From: Desulfuromusa sp.
GTDB lineage: Bacteria; Desulfobacterota; Desulfuromonadia; Desulfuromonadales; Geopsychrobacteraceae
Direction of reading: 5' to 3'
NCBI GenBank assembly: GCA_021647765.1
Contig: JAKIUD010000052.1
Coordinates: 1 to 23,119, forward strand
DNA: 23,119 nt
Part shown: positions 7,138 through 15,445 of the stretch, one piece after another
Position numbering within the stretch: position 1 is the stretch's first letter
How the letters are laid out: every line of letters begins with the position of its first letter
Position numbers and translations under genes: made by a program
The notes under the pieces: generated by a model
What the model was told of the DNA's origin: nothing
Databases searched by the model: none
Seen by the model: only the letters and a program-made list of their open reading frames with translations

Positions 7138-7207
7138 TGCCATGAAAGCCCAAAAAATCCACTTTTTTAACAGCACACTGTTAGTCCCAATGCAAGGAAG
7201 ACCTTGG

Positions 7208-8674
7208 ATGAAATATCTGCTGACAAGTATTTTCCTTCTTCTTGCGCCTGTTGCCCCGGTCTTTGCTAGCAGCGAAGAAGGGGGGGGAGTTATGCACATG
7301 ACAGGATCCTTGTATGGGATCATTGCCCTACTGCTCTTTATCGGTGCGTACAGCCTGGTCATTATGGAAGAAAAAATCCATATGCGCAAAAGTAAGCCGG
7401 TTATTTTTGCAGCGGGGATTATCTGGATTCTGGTTGCTGTTGCTTATATAGGGGTGGGACAACCTGAAGCTGCAGAACACGCAATTCGTGGGAACCTCCT
7501 CGAATATGCTGAACTACTGCTGTTTTTACTGACTGCAATGACCTACATCAATGCTATGGATGAACGGAATGTCTTCCAGGCTTTGCGTTCCTGGCTGGTC
7601 AGTCGCGGTTTTACGCTGCGGACAGTTTTCTGGGTGACTGGTTTTCTGGCATTTATTATCTCTCCCGTTGCTGACAACCTGACAACCGCGCTGCTGATGG
7701 GTGCCGTTGCCATGGCCGTTGCAGGGGATAATAAAAAATTCCTCGTTGTCGCCTGTATCAACATTGTCGTTGGAGCTAATGCTGGCGGTGCTTTCTCTCC
7801 TTTTGGTGACATCACCACCTTGATGGTTTGGCAAAAGGGGCAGGTTCAGTTCATAGAATTCTTCGACCTGTTCGTTCCAGCACTTCTCAACTGGCTGATT
7901 CCTGCCCTTATCATGAGCTTTGCTGTTGCCAAAGAGCGTCCAGAGTCTCATGGAGAAACGGTTAAGATGAAGCTTGGTGCCAAACGACTCATGTTCCTGT
8001 TTCTTTGCACTATCATTACTGCCGTTTTATTCCATCAAATTTTAAATCTCCCTCCGGCAGCCGGCATGATGCTGGGTCTGGGATACCTTGGCTTTTTCTC
8101 CTACTGGTTGAAGACAACCGAACAACGGCTTGGAACAGGTGACTTCCCTCTTGACATGACGGGACATAACAACCCGGTTGAACATGGAACGCCGGCAGAG
8201 CAGGGGCATGGTTCTACAACAGGCTTTGATCTGTTCCGCAAAATAGCTCGGGCGGAATGGGATACGTTGTTGTTTTTCTACGGTGTTATTCTCTGCGTTG
8301 GTGGTCTTGGACAATTTGGCTATCTGGCAATGGCATCACGAACCATGTATGAAGGTCTTGGGGCAACAAATGCCAACATTCTCGTGGGACTTCTTTCAGC
8401 AATCGTCGATAATATTCCCGTCATGTTTGCTGTCCTGACTATGGATCCCTATATGTCCCACGGCCAGTGGTTGCTGGTCACATTAACTGCCGGTGTTGGT
8501 GGCAGCCTGCTGTCGATCGGTTCCGCTGCCGGAGTTGCTCTGATGGGGAGTGCTCGTGGAGTCTATACCTTTGGTGCTCATATGAAATGGACATGGGCAG
8601 TCGCTCTTGGTTATGCTGCAAGCATTGCCGCCCATTTAGTTATTAATGCGCAACTTTTCAATGAGTTCCACTAG
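7208..8674 (+). CDS. nhaD: Na+/H+ antiporter, NhaD family
   Basis: This polytopic membrane protein (488 residues from ATG 7208) belongs to the NhaD branch of the ion transporter superfamily. It exchanges cytoplasmic Na+ (or Li+) for external protons in pH and sodium homeostasis. The N-terminus is signal-like (MKYLLTSIFLLLAPVAPVFA). Characteristic segments are LVIMEEKIHMRKSKPV, SPVADNLTTALLMGAV, NAGGAFSPFGDITTLMVWQ and AIVDNIPVMFAVLTMDP. The repeated xDN motifs in broken helices are expected ion-binding sites. A Gly-rich LLSIGSAAGVALMG segment follows near the C-terminus. ATG 7208 is preferred because AAGGAAG lies 8 nt upstream and the signal-like segment starts there; an in-frame ATG at 7142 would add 22 residues. 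A strong terminator follows. Sodium-motive physiology of a marine or saline anaerobe would fit. Confidence 0.92.
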   Translation: MKYLLTSIFLLLAPVAPVFASSEEGGGVMHMTGSLYGIIALLLFIGAYSLVIMEEKIHMRKSKPVIFAAGIIWILVAVAYIGVGQPEAAEHAIRGNLLEYAELLLFLLTAMTYINAMDERNVFQALRSWLVSRGFTLRTVFWVTGFLAFIISPVADNLTTALLMGAVAMAVAGDNKKFLVVACINIVVGANAGGAFSPFGDITTLMVWQKGQVQFIEFFDLFVPALLNWLIPALIMSFAVAKERPESHGETVKMKLGAKRLMFLFLCTIITAVLFHQILNLPPAAGMMLGLGYLGFFSYWLKTTEQRLGTGDFPLDMTGHNNPVEHGTPAEQGHGSTTGFDLFRKIARAEWDTLLFFYGVILCVGGLGQFGYLAMASRTMYEGLGATNANILVGLLSAIVDNIPVMFAVLTMDPYMSHGQWLLVTLTAGVGGSLLSIGSAAGVALMGSARGVYTFGAHMKWTWAVALGYAASIAAHLVINAQLFNEFH

Positions 8675-8715
8675 CTATCAGCCTTTCTTTTATCAACAAA
8701 AAAAAGCTTAAACCA

Positions 8716-8755
8716 AAAACAGGGATGATCAGCAACTGATCATCCCTGTTTTATT
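8716..8755. terminator. Strong bidirectional terminator between nhaD and the cytochrome gene
   Basis: A perfect 17-bp stem (8716-8732 against 8736-8752) with a CAA loop has A-runs on the left and T-runs on the right. It can stop transcripts from both of the convergent genes. Confidence 0.93.
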
Positions 8756-8778
8756 TTGTTACCGTAAAAAAATCCAGG

Positions 8779-9105
8779 TTACTTACTATGGCAGTGGTTA
8801 CAAGCATTCATATCATCGGTCTGATCATGACATTGACTACATAATCCATGACCACTAGCCATATCGCTGATCTCGATTTTTGCTGGTTCCCCTTCGTGAC
8901 AACTGGAGCAATCACCTTCCAATGCTTCTTGGTGCATATTGTGATCAAAATACACACTTCCTTTGGTGTCACCCTCATATTTATAAACACCTTCCTCAAG
9001 AACTTCAACCTTGGTCATAGGTGCTTTGATTCCGTTCTGCTGAGCGAGAAAGACCGGAATAAAAGAAAAGACGACAGCCAGCACAATAAACACTAGATTT
9101 TTCAT
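8779..9105 (-). CDS. Small periplasmic triheme c-type cytochrome (c7/c3-like)
   Basis: This 108-residue protein has a signal peptide (1-21, MKNLVFIVLAVVFSFIPVFL then A). It carries three CXXCH heme-attachment sites, CSSCH (66-70), CSQCH (89-93) and CNHCH (102-106). Exactly three further His residues are placed as distal ligands (H55 and H58 in FDHNMH, H86 in GHGLC), so three bis-His hemes are expected. This layout matches the c7 triheme family (PpcA-like) of Desulfuromonadia, which carries electrons across the periplasm in metal or sulfur respiration. The role here is inferred from family. It lies 175 nt downstream of cysS on the same strand but has its own promoter-like sequence, so it is probably transcribed separately. 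A ribosome-binding site, TGGAG, precedes the ATG. Confidence 0.9.
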   Translation of the reverse strand: MKNLVFIVLAVVFSFIPVFLAQQNGIKAPMTKVEVLEEGVYKYEGDTKGSVYFDHNMHQEALEGDCSSCHEGEPAKIEISDMASGHGLCSQCHDQTDDMNACNHCHSK

Positions 9106-9159
9106 CTGTTAACTCCATTATCTGATCAATTATACTTCATAAGTAAAATCTGCCTATGT

Positions 9160-9188
9160 CTTCTACACCGAAGTACATCTTATGTCAA
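9160..9188 (-). promoter_or_regulatory. Probable sigma-70 promoter of the triheme cytochrome gene
   Basis: On the minus strand TTGACA (9188-9183) and TAGAAG (9165-9160) are 17 nt apart. A second possible -10, a perfect TATAAT (9134-9129) with TAGGCA 16 nt upstream, lies closer to the start. Confidence 0.5.
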
Positions 9189-9280
9189 TTCACATTTACA
9201 CGCGACTTGAGGGAAAATTCAATCAAAAGAAAGATAAATGGCCGCATAACAGCGGTATTTTCTAGAAAATATGGAATTAA

Positions 9281-10726
9281 TTATTTTAATCTCCAATGAG
9301 TCCCCTCACGGGTATCAAGCAATAAAATTCCTTTTTCTTCAAGCTCAGCACGAATTTCATCCCCACGGGTAAAATCTTTTTCTGCACGTGCCTGCAGGCG
9401 CTGCTCGATAAATTTTTCTATCTCTTCCCGGGTAATATCCAGCTTTGCCAAACCAGCCAGTTTGACTTTTTCTAGCCATTCGGTCGGCTGAGAACGGTAC
9501 AGACCAATAACTTCTCCCAAACGGAGAATCGTTGCATGTAGACCACGTACCTGGGAAACCAGTTCCGGTTTTTTTCTAAACTTTTTAGTTGCGACCAAGC
9601 GGTTCATGGTACGGACACCATCAAACAAATGGGCAATCGCCAAAGCGGTATTAAAATCATCATCCATTGCTTCACGGAACTTTTCTTCAACCTTTGCCCC
9701 CTCTTCGCTGACAACGTCTTTCTGATCCAGTCCGTTAGTGGCTATTTCAGCAGACTCAAGTGCCTCATAAAAACGCTTCAGTCCACTCTGTGCTTCAGCT
9801 AGGTTCTGATCAGAAAAATCAATTGGTGACCGGTAATGTGCCGAGAGAATAAAGAAACGGATTATTTCGGCATCATAAGTTTTAAGAATATCCCGGATAG
9901 TAAAAAAATTACCCAGAGATTTACTCATCTTTTCCTGGTCAACATTCACAAAACCGTTATGCAACCAATATTTGACAAATGGTTTTCCGCTGGCTCCTTC
10001 ACTCTGGGCAATTTCGTTCTCATGGTGAGGAAAGATCAAGTCGCGTCCGCCCCCATGAATGTCAAAACTGTCACCAAGTAATGAGGAACTCATGGCCGAA
10101 CACTCGATGTGCCAACCCGGTCGACCCGCCCCCCAAGGGGATTCCCAACTTGGTTCGCCCGGCTTTGCCGTTTTCCAGAGGGCAAAATCCATGGGATTAC
10201 GTTTTTGTTCGCCCGGTGTTACCCGTGCTCCAGTCTGCATCTCTTCCATGTTGCGTTTGGAGAGCTTCAGGTAGTCGGGAAACTTATCAATACTGTAATA
10301 AACATCCCCAGAGGATTCGTAAGCGATTCCCTTATCTATAAGCGTTTGAGTGATCTCAATAATTTTCTGGATATATTCAGTTGCTCGTGGTTCGTGGGTC
10401 GGCTTGATCAATCCAAGGGAATTCATATCCTCATCAAAAGCCCTGATAAATTCTTCGGCCAGAGCTTGACTTGAAATCTCCCGTTCGTTGGCGCGGTTGA
10501 TAATTTTATCATCAACATCAGTATAATTACGAACATAGGTGGTTTCATAGCCGGAAAACTGCAGATAACGGAAGATGATATCAAAAACAATATTAGCGCG
10601 AGCATGACCGATATGGCAATAATCGTAAACCGTGACACCGCAGACATACATCCCGACTTTACCCGGAACCAACGGTTGAAATTCTTCCTTTTTGCCACTC
10701 ATGGTGTTGTAAACGCGTAAACTCAT
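9281..10726 (-). CDS. cysS: Cysteine--tRNA ligase
   Basis: This 481-residue class I aminoacyl-tRNA synthetase charges tRNA-Cys. It has the HIGH motif (H38-H41 in YCHIGHARAN) and KMSKS (266-270). The four zinc ligands that give cysteine selectivity are C29, C209, H234 and E238, essentially the same numbering as the E. coli enzyme. The C-terminal DALR-like and anticodon-binding regions are complete, so length and motifs indicate a functional enzyme. It is the last housekeeping gene of the carD-ispD-ispF-glnS-cysS string, 68 nt after glnS. A CGGAG ribosome-binding site precedes the ATG. Confidence 0.98.
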   Translation of the reverse strand: MSLRVYNTMSGKKEEFQPLVPGKVGMYVCGVTVYDYCHIGHARANIVFDIIFRYLQFSGYETTYVRNYTDVDDKIINRANEREISSQALAEEFIRAFDEDMNSLGLIKPTHEPRATEYIQKIIEITQTLIDKGIAYESSGDVYYSIDKFPDYLKLSKRNMEEMQTGARVTPGEQKRNPMDFALWKTAKPGEPSWESPWGAGRPGWHIECSAMSSSLLGDSFDIHGGGRDLIFPHHENEIAQSEGASGKPFVKYWLHNGFVNVDQEKMSKSLGNFFTIRDILKTYDAEIIRFFILSAHYRSPIDFSDQNLAEAQSGLKRFYEALESAEIATNGLDQKDVVSEEGAKVEEKFREAMDDDFNTALAIAHLFDGVRTMNRLVATKKFRKKPELVSQVRGLHATILRLGEVIGLYRSQPTEWLEKVKLAGLAKLDITREEIEKFIEQRLQARAEKDFTRGDEIRAELEEKGILLLDTREGTHWRLK

Positions 10727-10794
10727 AGAGAAACTCCGTGAAAAATTATTTTATACGCTATATCCCCTCTCCCTGAGGAAGAAAGATTGCGATA

Positions 10795-12459
10795 TTATTT
10801 CAGCTTTGCCCAGGTATCCCGCAATGTCACTGTCCGGTTAAAAATCGGCTTTCCGGGCTGCGACTCTTTACTATCGACGGTAAAATATCCGACCCGTTCA
10901 AACTGGAAAGTTTCCCCTGCTGTTGCTTCCAGCAGCCCCGGCTCGACCAGTGCGGAAACGACCTTGTAAGATTCAGGATTAAGAGCATCCAGGTAGTTAT
11001 CTGCTTTGTCAGGGTTTTCCTGATTGAACAAACGATCATAGAGACGAACTTCAACCTTTTCAGCTTGTGCTGCTGAAACCCAATGAATAATCCCTTTTAC
11101 CTTGTGACCATCGGCAGGGTTTTTCCCCAAGGTGTCGAGATCGGCACTGCAACGTAACTCAACCACTTCGCCATTTGTATCCTTGATGACCTCTTCACAC
11201 TTGATGATATAGGCGTTGCGTAATCTCACTTCCCGATCGGGACCGAGGCGGAAGAATTTTTTGGGCGGATCTTCCATGAAATCATCCCGATCAATATACA
11301 GTTCGTGACTGAACGGCAATTTCCGGGTTCCCAAGTCGGGTTGTTGCGGATGGTTTGGCACATCCAGCTCTTCGATTTTATCTGCTGGATAATTATTCAT
11401 TGTCACTTTAAGCGGATTGAGAACCGCTTGCCGCCGGAGTGCTGACTTATTGAGCTGCTCCCGCACACATTCTTCCAAAACCGACAGGTCTATCCAGCTG
11501 GCTCCTTTGCCCACACCGATCCGTTCGCAGAAACTCCGGATCGCTGCTGGTGGATAACCACGCCGCCGCATTCCCACCAGAGTCGGCATGCGGGGGTCAT
11601 CCCAGCCAGAAACGTGATTATCAGTCACCAGTTGCAGTAACTTCCGCTTGCTCATCACCGTATAACTGAGGTTTAACCGGGCAAACTCAATCTGCTGTGG
11701 AGCAAAGATTCCCAACTCTCGAATAAACCAATCATAAAGAGGACGATGATCCTCAAATTCTAAAGTACAGATTGAGTAAGTGACCCCCTCAATCGAATCT
11801 CCTTGTCCATGGGCGAAATCATACATGGGATAGATACACCATTTATCTCCGGTTCGATGATGATGGGCATGCAGAATCCGGTACATAGCGGGATCACGAA
11901 GATTCATATTAGGTGAACTCATGTCTATTTTAGCCCGTAATATGTGTGTACCGTCAGGAAAGTCTCCTTTTTTCATTTTATCAAACAGTTCAAGATTTTC
12001 CTCGATACGGCGATTCCGAAACGGGCTGTCAATCCCCACTTCGGTCAATGTCCCCCGATTTTTCCGCATCTGCTCAGCAGTCTGACTATCGACATAAGCC
12101 TTCCCTGCTTTGATCAGTTGTACCGCCCACAGATAAAGTTGATCGAAGTAATCAGAAGCAAAATGGAGATGCTCTCCCCAGTCAAATCCGAGCCAGCGCA
12201 CATCAGCCTGAATCGCCTCAACATACTCATCTTCTTCTTTGACAGGATTGGTATCATCAAAACGAAGGTGACAACGCCCGCCAAAGTCTTCTGCCAGACC
12301 AAAATTGAGACTGAAGCTTTTTGCATGTCCAATATGGAGATAACCGTTCGGTTCTGGTGGAAAACGGGTAATAACTTGATTGCGTTTTCCACTCGCAAGA
12401 TCTTCAGTAATAATAGTACGGATGAAATTTGAAGTTACAGGTGGTTCTGATGTGCTCAT
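10795..12459 (-). CDS. glnS: Glutamine--tRNA ligase
   Basis: This 554-residue class I synthetase attaches glutamine to tRNA-Gln. The signature FPPEPNGYLHIGHAKS (HIGH at 42-45) and the second motif VMSKRKL are both intact. The C-terminal half is the two-barrel anticodon-binding region typical of GlnRS, as opposed to GltX. The length equals that of E. coli GlnS. A GlnRS implies direct glutaminylation of tRNA-Gln; a GatCAB route may coexist elsewhere. The ATG is preceded by GAGGAC. It sits between ispF and cysS, probably in one transcript. Confidence 0.98.
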   Translation of the reverse strand: MSTSEPPVTSNFIRTIITEDLASGKRNQVITRFPPEPNGYLHIGHAKSFSLNFGLAEDFGGRCHLRFDDTNPVKEEDEYVEAIQADVRWLGFDWGEHLHFASDYFDQLYLWAVQLIKAGKAYVDSQTAEQMRKNRGTLTEVGIDSPFRNRRIEENLELFDKMKKGDFPDGTHILRAKIDMSSPNMNLRDPAMYRILHAHHHRTGDKWCIYPMYDFAHGQGDSIEGVTYSICTLEFEDHRPLYDWFIRELGIFAPQQIEFARLNLSYTVMSKRKLLQLVTDNHVSGWDDPRMPTLVGMRRRGYPPAAIRSFCERIGVGKGASWIDLSVLEECVREQLNKSALRRQAVLNPLKVTMNNYPADKIEELDVPNHPQQPDLGTRKLPFSHELYIDRDDFMEDPPKKFFRLGPDREVRLRNAYIIKCEEVIKDTNGEVVELRCSADLDTLGKNPADGHKVKGIIHWVSAAQAEKVEVRLYDRLFNQENPDKADNYLDALNPESYKVVSALVEPGLLEATAGETFQFERVGYFTVDSKESQPGKPIFNRTVTLRDTWAKLK

Positions 12460-12518
12460 GCAAATGTCCTCTGTGAAATATTAATCCACTCGCAACAAAA
12501 AAAGAAGATAATCCAACA

Positions 12519-13031
12519 TCAAATAATTGCTGCCAGTTTTGCCGCTAGACGTCTTTCATCTTGTTGTAATAAAACCACAGCATGCGCGGCGATTCCCTCG
12601 CCGCGACCGGTTAAACCCAGTTTCTCCGTGGTGGTTGCCTTAACATTAACTTGGCCTGTTTCTACTCGGCAGTCTTCTGCAATCCGTTCTAGCATATCCG
12701 AAATATAGCTTGCCAGTTTTGGTTTCTGACAAATGATAGTTGCATCCATATTCACGAGCAGATAGCCCGCAGCGACCATTTTTAAAACCACTTCACGAAG
12801 CAGTTTCCGGCTATCAATTCCAGCATAGGCCATATCAGTATCGGGAAAATGCTGACCAAGATCTCCCAACCCAAGGGCTCCTAAAATAGCGTCGCAAATA
12901 GCATGGAGCAAAACATCGGCATCAGAGTGACCAAGCAAACCAGATTCGTAGTCAATTTCAACGCCACCAAGAATTAAAGGCCGATCCTTAACCAAACGAT
13001 GAACATCATAACCGTGACCGATACGCATCAT
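12519..13031 (-). CDS. ispF: 2-C-methyl-D-erythritol 2,4-cyclodiphosphate synthase
   Basis: This 170-residue enzyme of the MEP isoprenoid pathway cyclises CDP-methylerythritol 2-phosphate, releasing CMP. The metal site is visible in RIGHGYDVH (Asp and His) and GHSDADVLLHAICDAILGA. The Lys/Thr-rich VNVKATTTEKLGLTGRGEG segment carries the nucleotide-binding residues. The ATG at 13031 overlaps the ispD stop by 4 nt (ATGA); a second ATG follows at once (13028), and the family usually begins MRIGHGYD, so either is possible. The preceding enzyme but one in the pathway, IspD, is encoded directly upstream. Confidence 0.97.
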   Translation of the reverse strand: MMRIGHGYDVHRLVKDRPLILGGVEIDYESGLLGHSDADVLLHAICDAILGALGLGDLGQHFPDTDMAYAGIDSRKLLREVVLKMVAAGYLLVNMDATIICQKPKLASYISDMLERIAEDCRVETGQVNVKATTTEKLGLTGRGEGIAAHAVVLLQQDERRLAAKLAAII

Positions 13032-13732
13032 GTTGAACCCCCAAACAAAGCTTCAGCAATCAGGATATCTTCAGGAGTTGTGACTTTAATATTGCGATAA
13101 TCACCTTCAAGCACCTGCACCGGACAGCCAAGTCGCTCCAGCAATGATGCATCATCGGTGGCAACAAATCCATCGGCATCAGCTTGATCAAAAGCGTTAC
13201 GAATCAATTGATACTGAAACCCCTGCGGAGTCTGTGCCTGCCAAAGTCTATTTCGATCAGGTGAACCGATAATTTTGTTATTTTCAACATCTTTGATTGT
13301 ATCTTTGGCTGGAACCCCGATGATACAGGCTCCAATTTTATCAATGATCTCAAGCAGGGCAGACAACCGCTGACTATCAAACAGAGGACGTGCACCATCA
13401 TGGATTAAAATTGGCCGTTGTGGCTGATTAAACCCATCTTTGGCTAACGCATCCAGACCATTTCTGACAGAAGCTTGCCGGTCAGCACCTCCAGCAATAA
13501 TCCGCTGCACCTTACTGAAACCATAGCGGTCGATAATCTGCTCCTGACAGTAGGAGATATCATCAGAAGAAACAATCGGATAAATATTTTCAATGAGGGG
13601 ATGATCTTCGAACAAGGTCAACGTATGAGCCAGAATCGGCTTTCCGCAGAGTTCAAGATATTGTTTCCTGACCGAGCCCCCCATCCGGCGACCCGTCCCC
13701 GCTGCTGGAATAAGAACTGTTGCTTTTATCAT
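13028..13732 (-). CDS. ispD: 2-C-methyl-D-erythritol 4-phosphate cytidylyltransferase
   Basis: This 234-residue MEP-pathway enzyme couples CTP with methylerythritol 4-phosphate to give CDP-methylerythritol. The nucleotide-binding LIPAAGTGRRMGG with a following RKQY, the HDGARP motif, WQAQTPQGF, the TDDASLLE stretch and the C-terminal NIKVTTPEDI are all present. The ATG at 13732 is chosen because the protein then begins MIKATVLIPAAG like its relatives; a TTG at 13741 would add three residues. The ribosome-binding site is weak for both. Translation of ispF is coupled by a 4-nt overlap. The preceding 69-nt leader contains competing hairpins. Confidence 0.95.
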   Translation of the reverse strand: MIKATVLIPAAGTGRRMGGSVRKQYLELCGKPILAHTLTLFEDHPLIENIYPIVSSDDISYCQEQIIDRYGFSKVQRIIAGGADRQASVRNGLDALAKDGFNQPQRPILIHDGARPLFDSQRLSALLEIIDKIGACIIGVPAKDTIKDVENNKIIGSPDRNRLWQAQTPQGFQYQLIRNAFDQADADGFVATDDASLLERLGCPVQVLEGDYRNIKVTTPEDILIAEALFGGST

Positions 13733-13753
13733 TTTTTTCAATATCCGGCTACT

Positions 13754-13808
13754 GTGCTACTGTTTTATCTCAAAAAGGTAGTTCTTAAACGCTACCAGAA
13801 GGTAGCAC
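13754..13808 (-). promoter_or_regulatory. Competing hairpins (possible attenuator) upstream of ispD
   Basis: Reading the minus strand there are four complementary segments. A is GTGCTACC (13808-13801), B is GGTAGC (13796-13791), C is CTACC followed by TTTTT (13781-13772), and D is GTAGCAC (13760-13754). A can pair with B (6 bp, loop TTCT). B can pair with C (5 bp) to form a terminator-like hairpin with a T-tract. A can also pair with D (7 bp). These pairings exclude one another, as in attenuators. Confidence 0.4.
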
Positions 13809-13811
13809 AAA

Positions 13812-13847
13812 CAAAAAGACCGGGCACCAATTTATGTGCCCGGTCTT
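13812..13847 (-). terminator. Intrinsic terminator of carD
   Basis: AAGACCGGGCAC (13816-13827) pairs perfectly with GTGCCCGGTCTT (13836-13847). On the minus strand it is followed by a T-rich run (TTTTTG). It lies 30 nt after the carD stop. Confidence 0.88.
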
Positions 13848-13877
13848 GAGTTCTGCCATGTCACCATGTCAGGAAAT

Positions 13878-14357
13878 TTAGTGAAAAATATTTTCCAAGC
13901 GTTGCACGACCTGAGCTTCTTTAGCGCCTTCAGCCAAGGCAACTTCTGTCACCAATAACTTGCGAGCTTGCTCCAGAACTTTTTTCTCTCCATAAGAAAG
14001 CTCTTTTCCTGTCCTGATCTGGTACAGGTCACGTAACACTTGAGCCACTTCCAGCAAATCCCCGGTCTTTAACTTATCGTTATATTCCCGCTGCCGCCGA
14101 CTCCATGAGGCAACTTTTCCCCCACTGGAGGGCTCGGCCAGGGCATCAAACACACCGGTAATTCGCTGTTGGTCAATTAACCTCCGCATCCCAACATTAC
14201 TGACATTTGTCACCGGAATCATAATTTTCATATCACTGTCAACAATTCTCAAAATATAAAAATTCTGACTGTGCCCTGAATACTCGCGTACTTCAATATC
14301 CTCAATAACTCCAACTCCTTGAGTTGGATAAACTGCCATATCACCAACTTTAAACAC
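13878..14357 (-). CDS. carD: CarD/CdnL-type RNA polymerase-binding transcription regulator
   Basis: This 159-residue protein has an N-terminal CarD/TRCF RNA-polymerase-interaction domain (KVGDMAVYPTQGVGVIEDIE). The helical C-terminal domain includes the conserved Trp in KVASWSRRQREYN, which in known CdnL/CarD proteins wedges the promoter bubble and stabilises open complexes. It is expected to act globally on rRNA and growth genes. The start is the GTG at 14357: AAGGAG sits just upstream and the protein then begins with VFKVGDMAVYP like its family, whereas an in-frame ATG at 14396 would add a poorly conserved extension. It has its own promoter and terminator. The ispD-ispF-glnS-cysS genes follow. 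Confidence 0.94.
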   Translation of the reverse strand: MFKVGDMAVYPTQGVGVIEDIEVREYSGHSQNFYILRIVDSDMKIMIPVTNVSNVGMRRLIDQQRITGVFDALAEPSSGGKVASWSRRQREYNDKLKTGDLLEVAQVLRDLYQIRTGKELSYGEKKVLEQARKLLVTEVALAEGAKEAQVVQRLENIFH

Positions 14358-14386
14358 AATTTCACTCCTTTTAGCTAGAATAGCCA

Positions 14387-14415
14387 ATAATAGCACAAAT
14401 GACTTATTTCGTCAA
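14387..14415 (-). promoter_or_regulatory. Sigma-70 promoter of carD
   Basis: On the minus strand TTGACG (14415-14410), a 17-nt spacer and TATTAT (14392-14387) lie about 30 nt before the GTG start. Confidence 0.7.
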
Positions 14416-14566
14416 AGTTATAATTAAAAGCTAACTTATTGATTAAAAAGAGGAAATGCGTTTTCTGTATACAGACCAACACGGATTTTTGTGGAGCCTC
14501 ATTAGGGGCTGTGTTAGAATTTCGGGAGAGTCTCCGTACCTCTATCGAAACAAGGTTACAACTACT

Positions 14567-15433
14567 ATGCCAGCACTCTTACTGCTCCTTCTGCTTACCG
14601 TTGTGCCATTAGTTCACGCAGAGCCAGATTTACTCTCTTTTGCCGACAGTCTGGTCGCAGAAAAAGATTATTATCGCGCCATTACTGAATATAAGCGCTT
14701 TTTGCACTATTATCCCCAAGATTCACGTGCTGCTCATGCTCAATTAGCTATCGCCCAAAGCCTATTGTCGGGACAGCGCTGGAAACAGGCTGATCTTGCC
14801 ATGGAAAAAGTCTGGACTCTCTATCCCGACAGTCTTGAAGCAGTTACCGCAAAGCAGCTCTATGCTGATGCAGCCTATGACAGGGGGGACTATGCAACAG
14901 CACAGCAACGTTACCAACAACTGAAAGAGGATCTTCCTGCAACAAACAGCAAAACATCCGTATACAAAATCGGCCTCACTCAATTGCAACAAAACCGGCT
15001 GGAAAGTGCTCGCGCCAGTTTTTCAAAACTCCCGGAACCGCTCAGCCAACAACTGACATTATCCCTTGATGAATATCAACAACTGCAACAGAAATCACCT
15101 CAACTAGCGGGTATCTTTTCTGCCATCCTTCCTGGAGCTGGACAGCTTTATACTGGAAGGCCGCGTCAGGCCGGTATGGCCTTTGCGCTTAATGCTGCCT
15201 TTATCTATGGTGCGGTAGAGGCTTGGGATAACGAAAATTATGCGGTTACGGGAATTTTATCTCTCTTTGAAATTGGCTGGTATGGGGGCAATATCTATAA
15301 CGCCATGAGCAACGCACATAAATTCAATCTTCGGCAAAAAAATCAATTTTTGGAACAATTCCAACAACAGTTTGGACTGTCTCTCGGCTGGCAGCAAGGG
15401 AATCCCCAACTGCAGGCACTGTTCCATTTTTAA
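14567..15433 (+). CDS. Exported TPR-like protein with C-terminal PGAGQ-type membrane domain
   Basis: This 288-residue protein has a signal peptide, MPALLLLLLLTVVPLVHA (cleavage after residue 18). Residues about 20-165 contain tetratricopeptide-like helix pairs (ADSLVAEKDYYRAITEYKRF, then AAYDRGDYATAQQRYQQL), as in BamD/YbgF-like scaffold proteins. The C-terminal part has the ILPGAGQLYTGRPRQAG motif and two hydrophobic helices, resembling the DUF5683/PGAGQ membrane family. An envelope location is likely; the exact job is unknown. I prefer ATG 14567 because the signal peptide starts there; an in-frame ATG at 14456 adds 37 residues without a sensible ribosome-binding site. An extended -10-like TGTTAGAAT (about 14512-14520) lies upstream. 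It is divergent from carD and 12 nt before panE, so probably co-transcribed with it. Confidence 0.78.
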   Translation: MPALLLLLLLTVVPLVHAEPDLLSFADSLVAEKDYYRAITEYKRFLHYYPQDSRAAHAQLAIAQSLLSGQRWKQADLAMEKVWTLYPDSLEAVTAKQLYADAAYDRGDYATAQQRYQQLKEDLPATNSKTSVYKIGLTQLQQNRLESARASFSKLPEPLSQQLTLSLDEYQQLQQKSPQLAGIFSAILPGAGQLYTGRPRQAGMAFALNAAFIYGAVEAWDNENYAVTGILSLFEIGWYGGNIYNAMSNAHKFNLRQKNQFLEQFQQQFGLSLGWQQGNPQLQALFHF

Positions 15434-15445
15434 ACAGGATGAATC

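Noticed and set aside
11944..12432. 162-codon open frame on the plus strand
   Set aside because: It lies entirely antisense to the conserved N-terminal half of glnS and shows no motif or credible ribosome-binding site.
14358..14396. ATG start extending CarD by 13 residues
   Set aside because: AAGGAG precedes the GTG at 14357, the promoter -10 (14387-14392) falls inside the extension, and the family starts at FKVGD.
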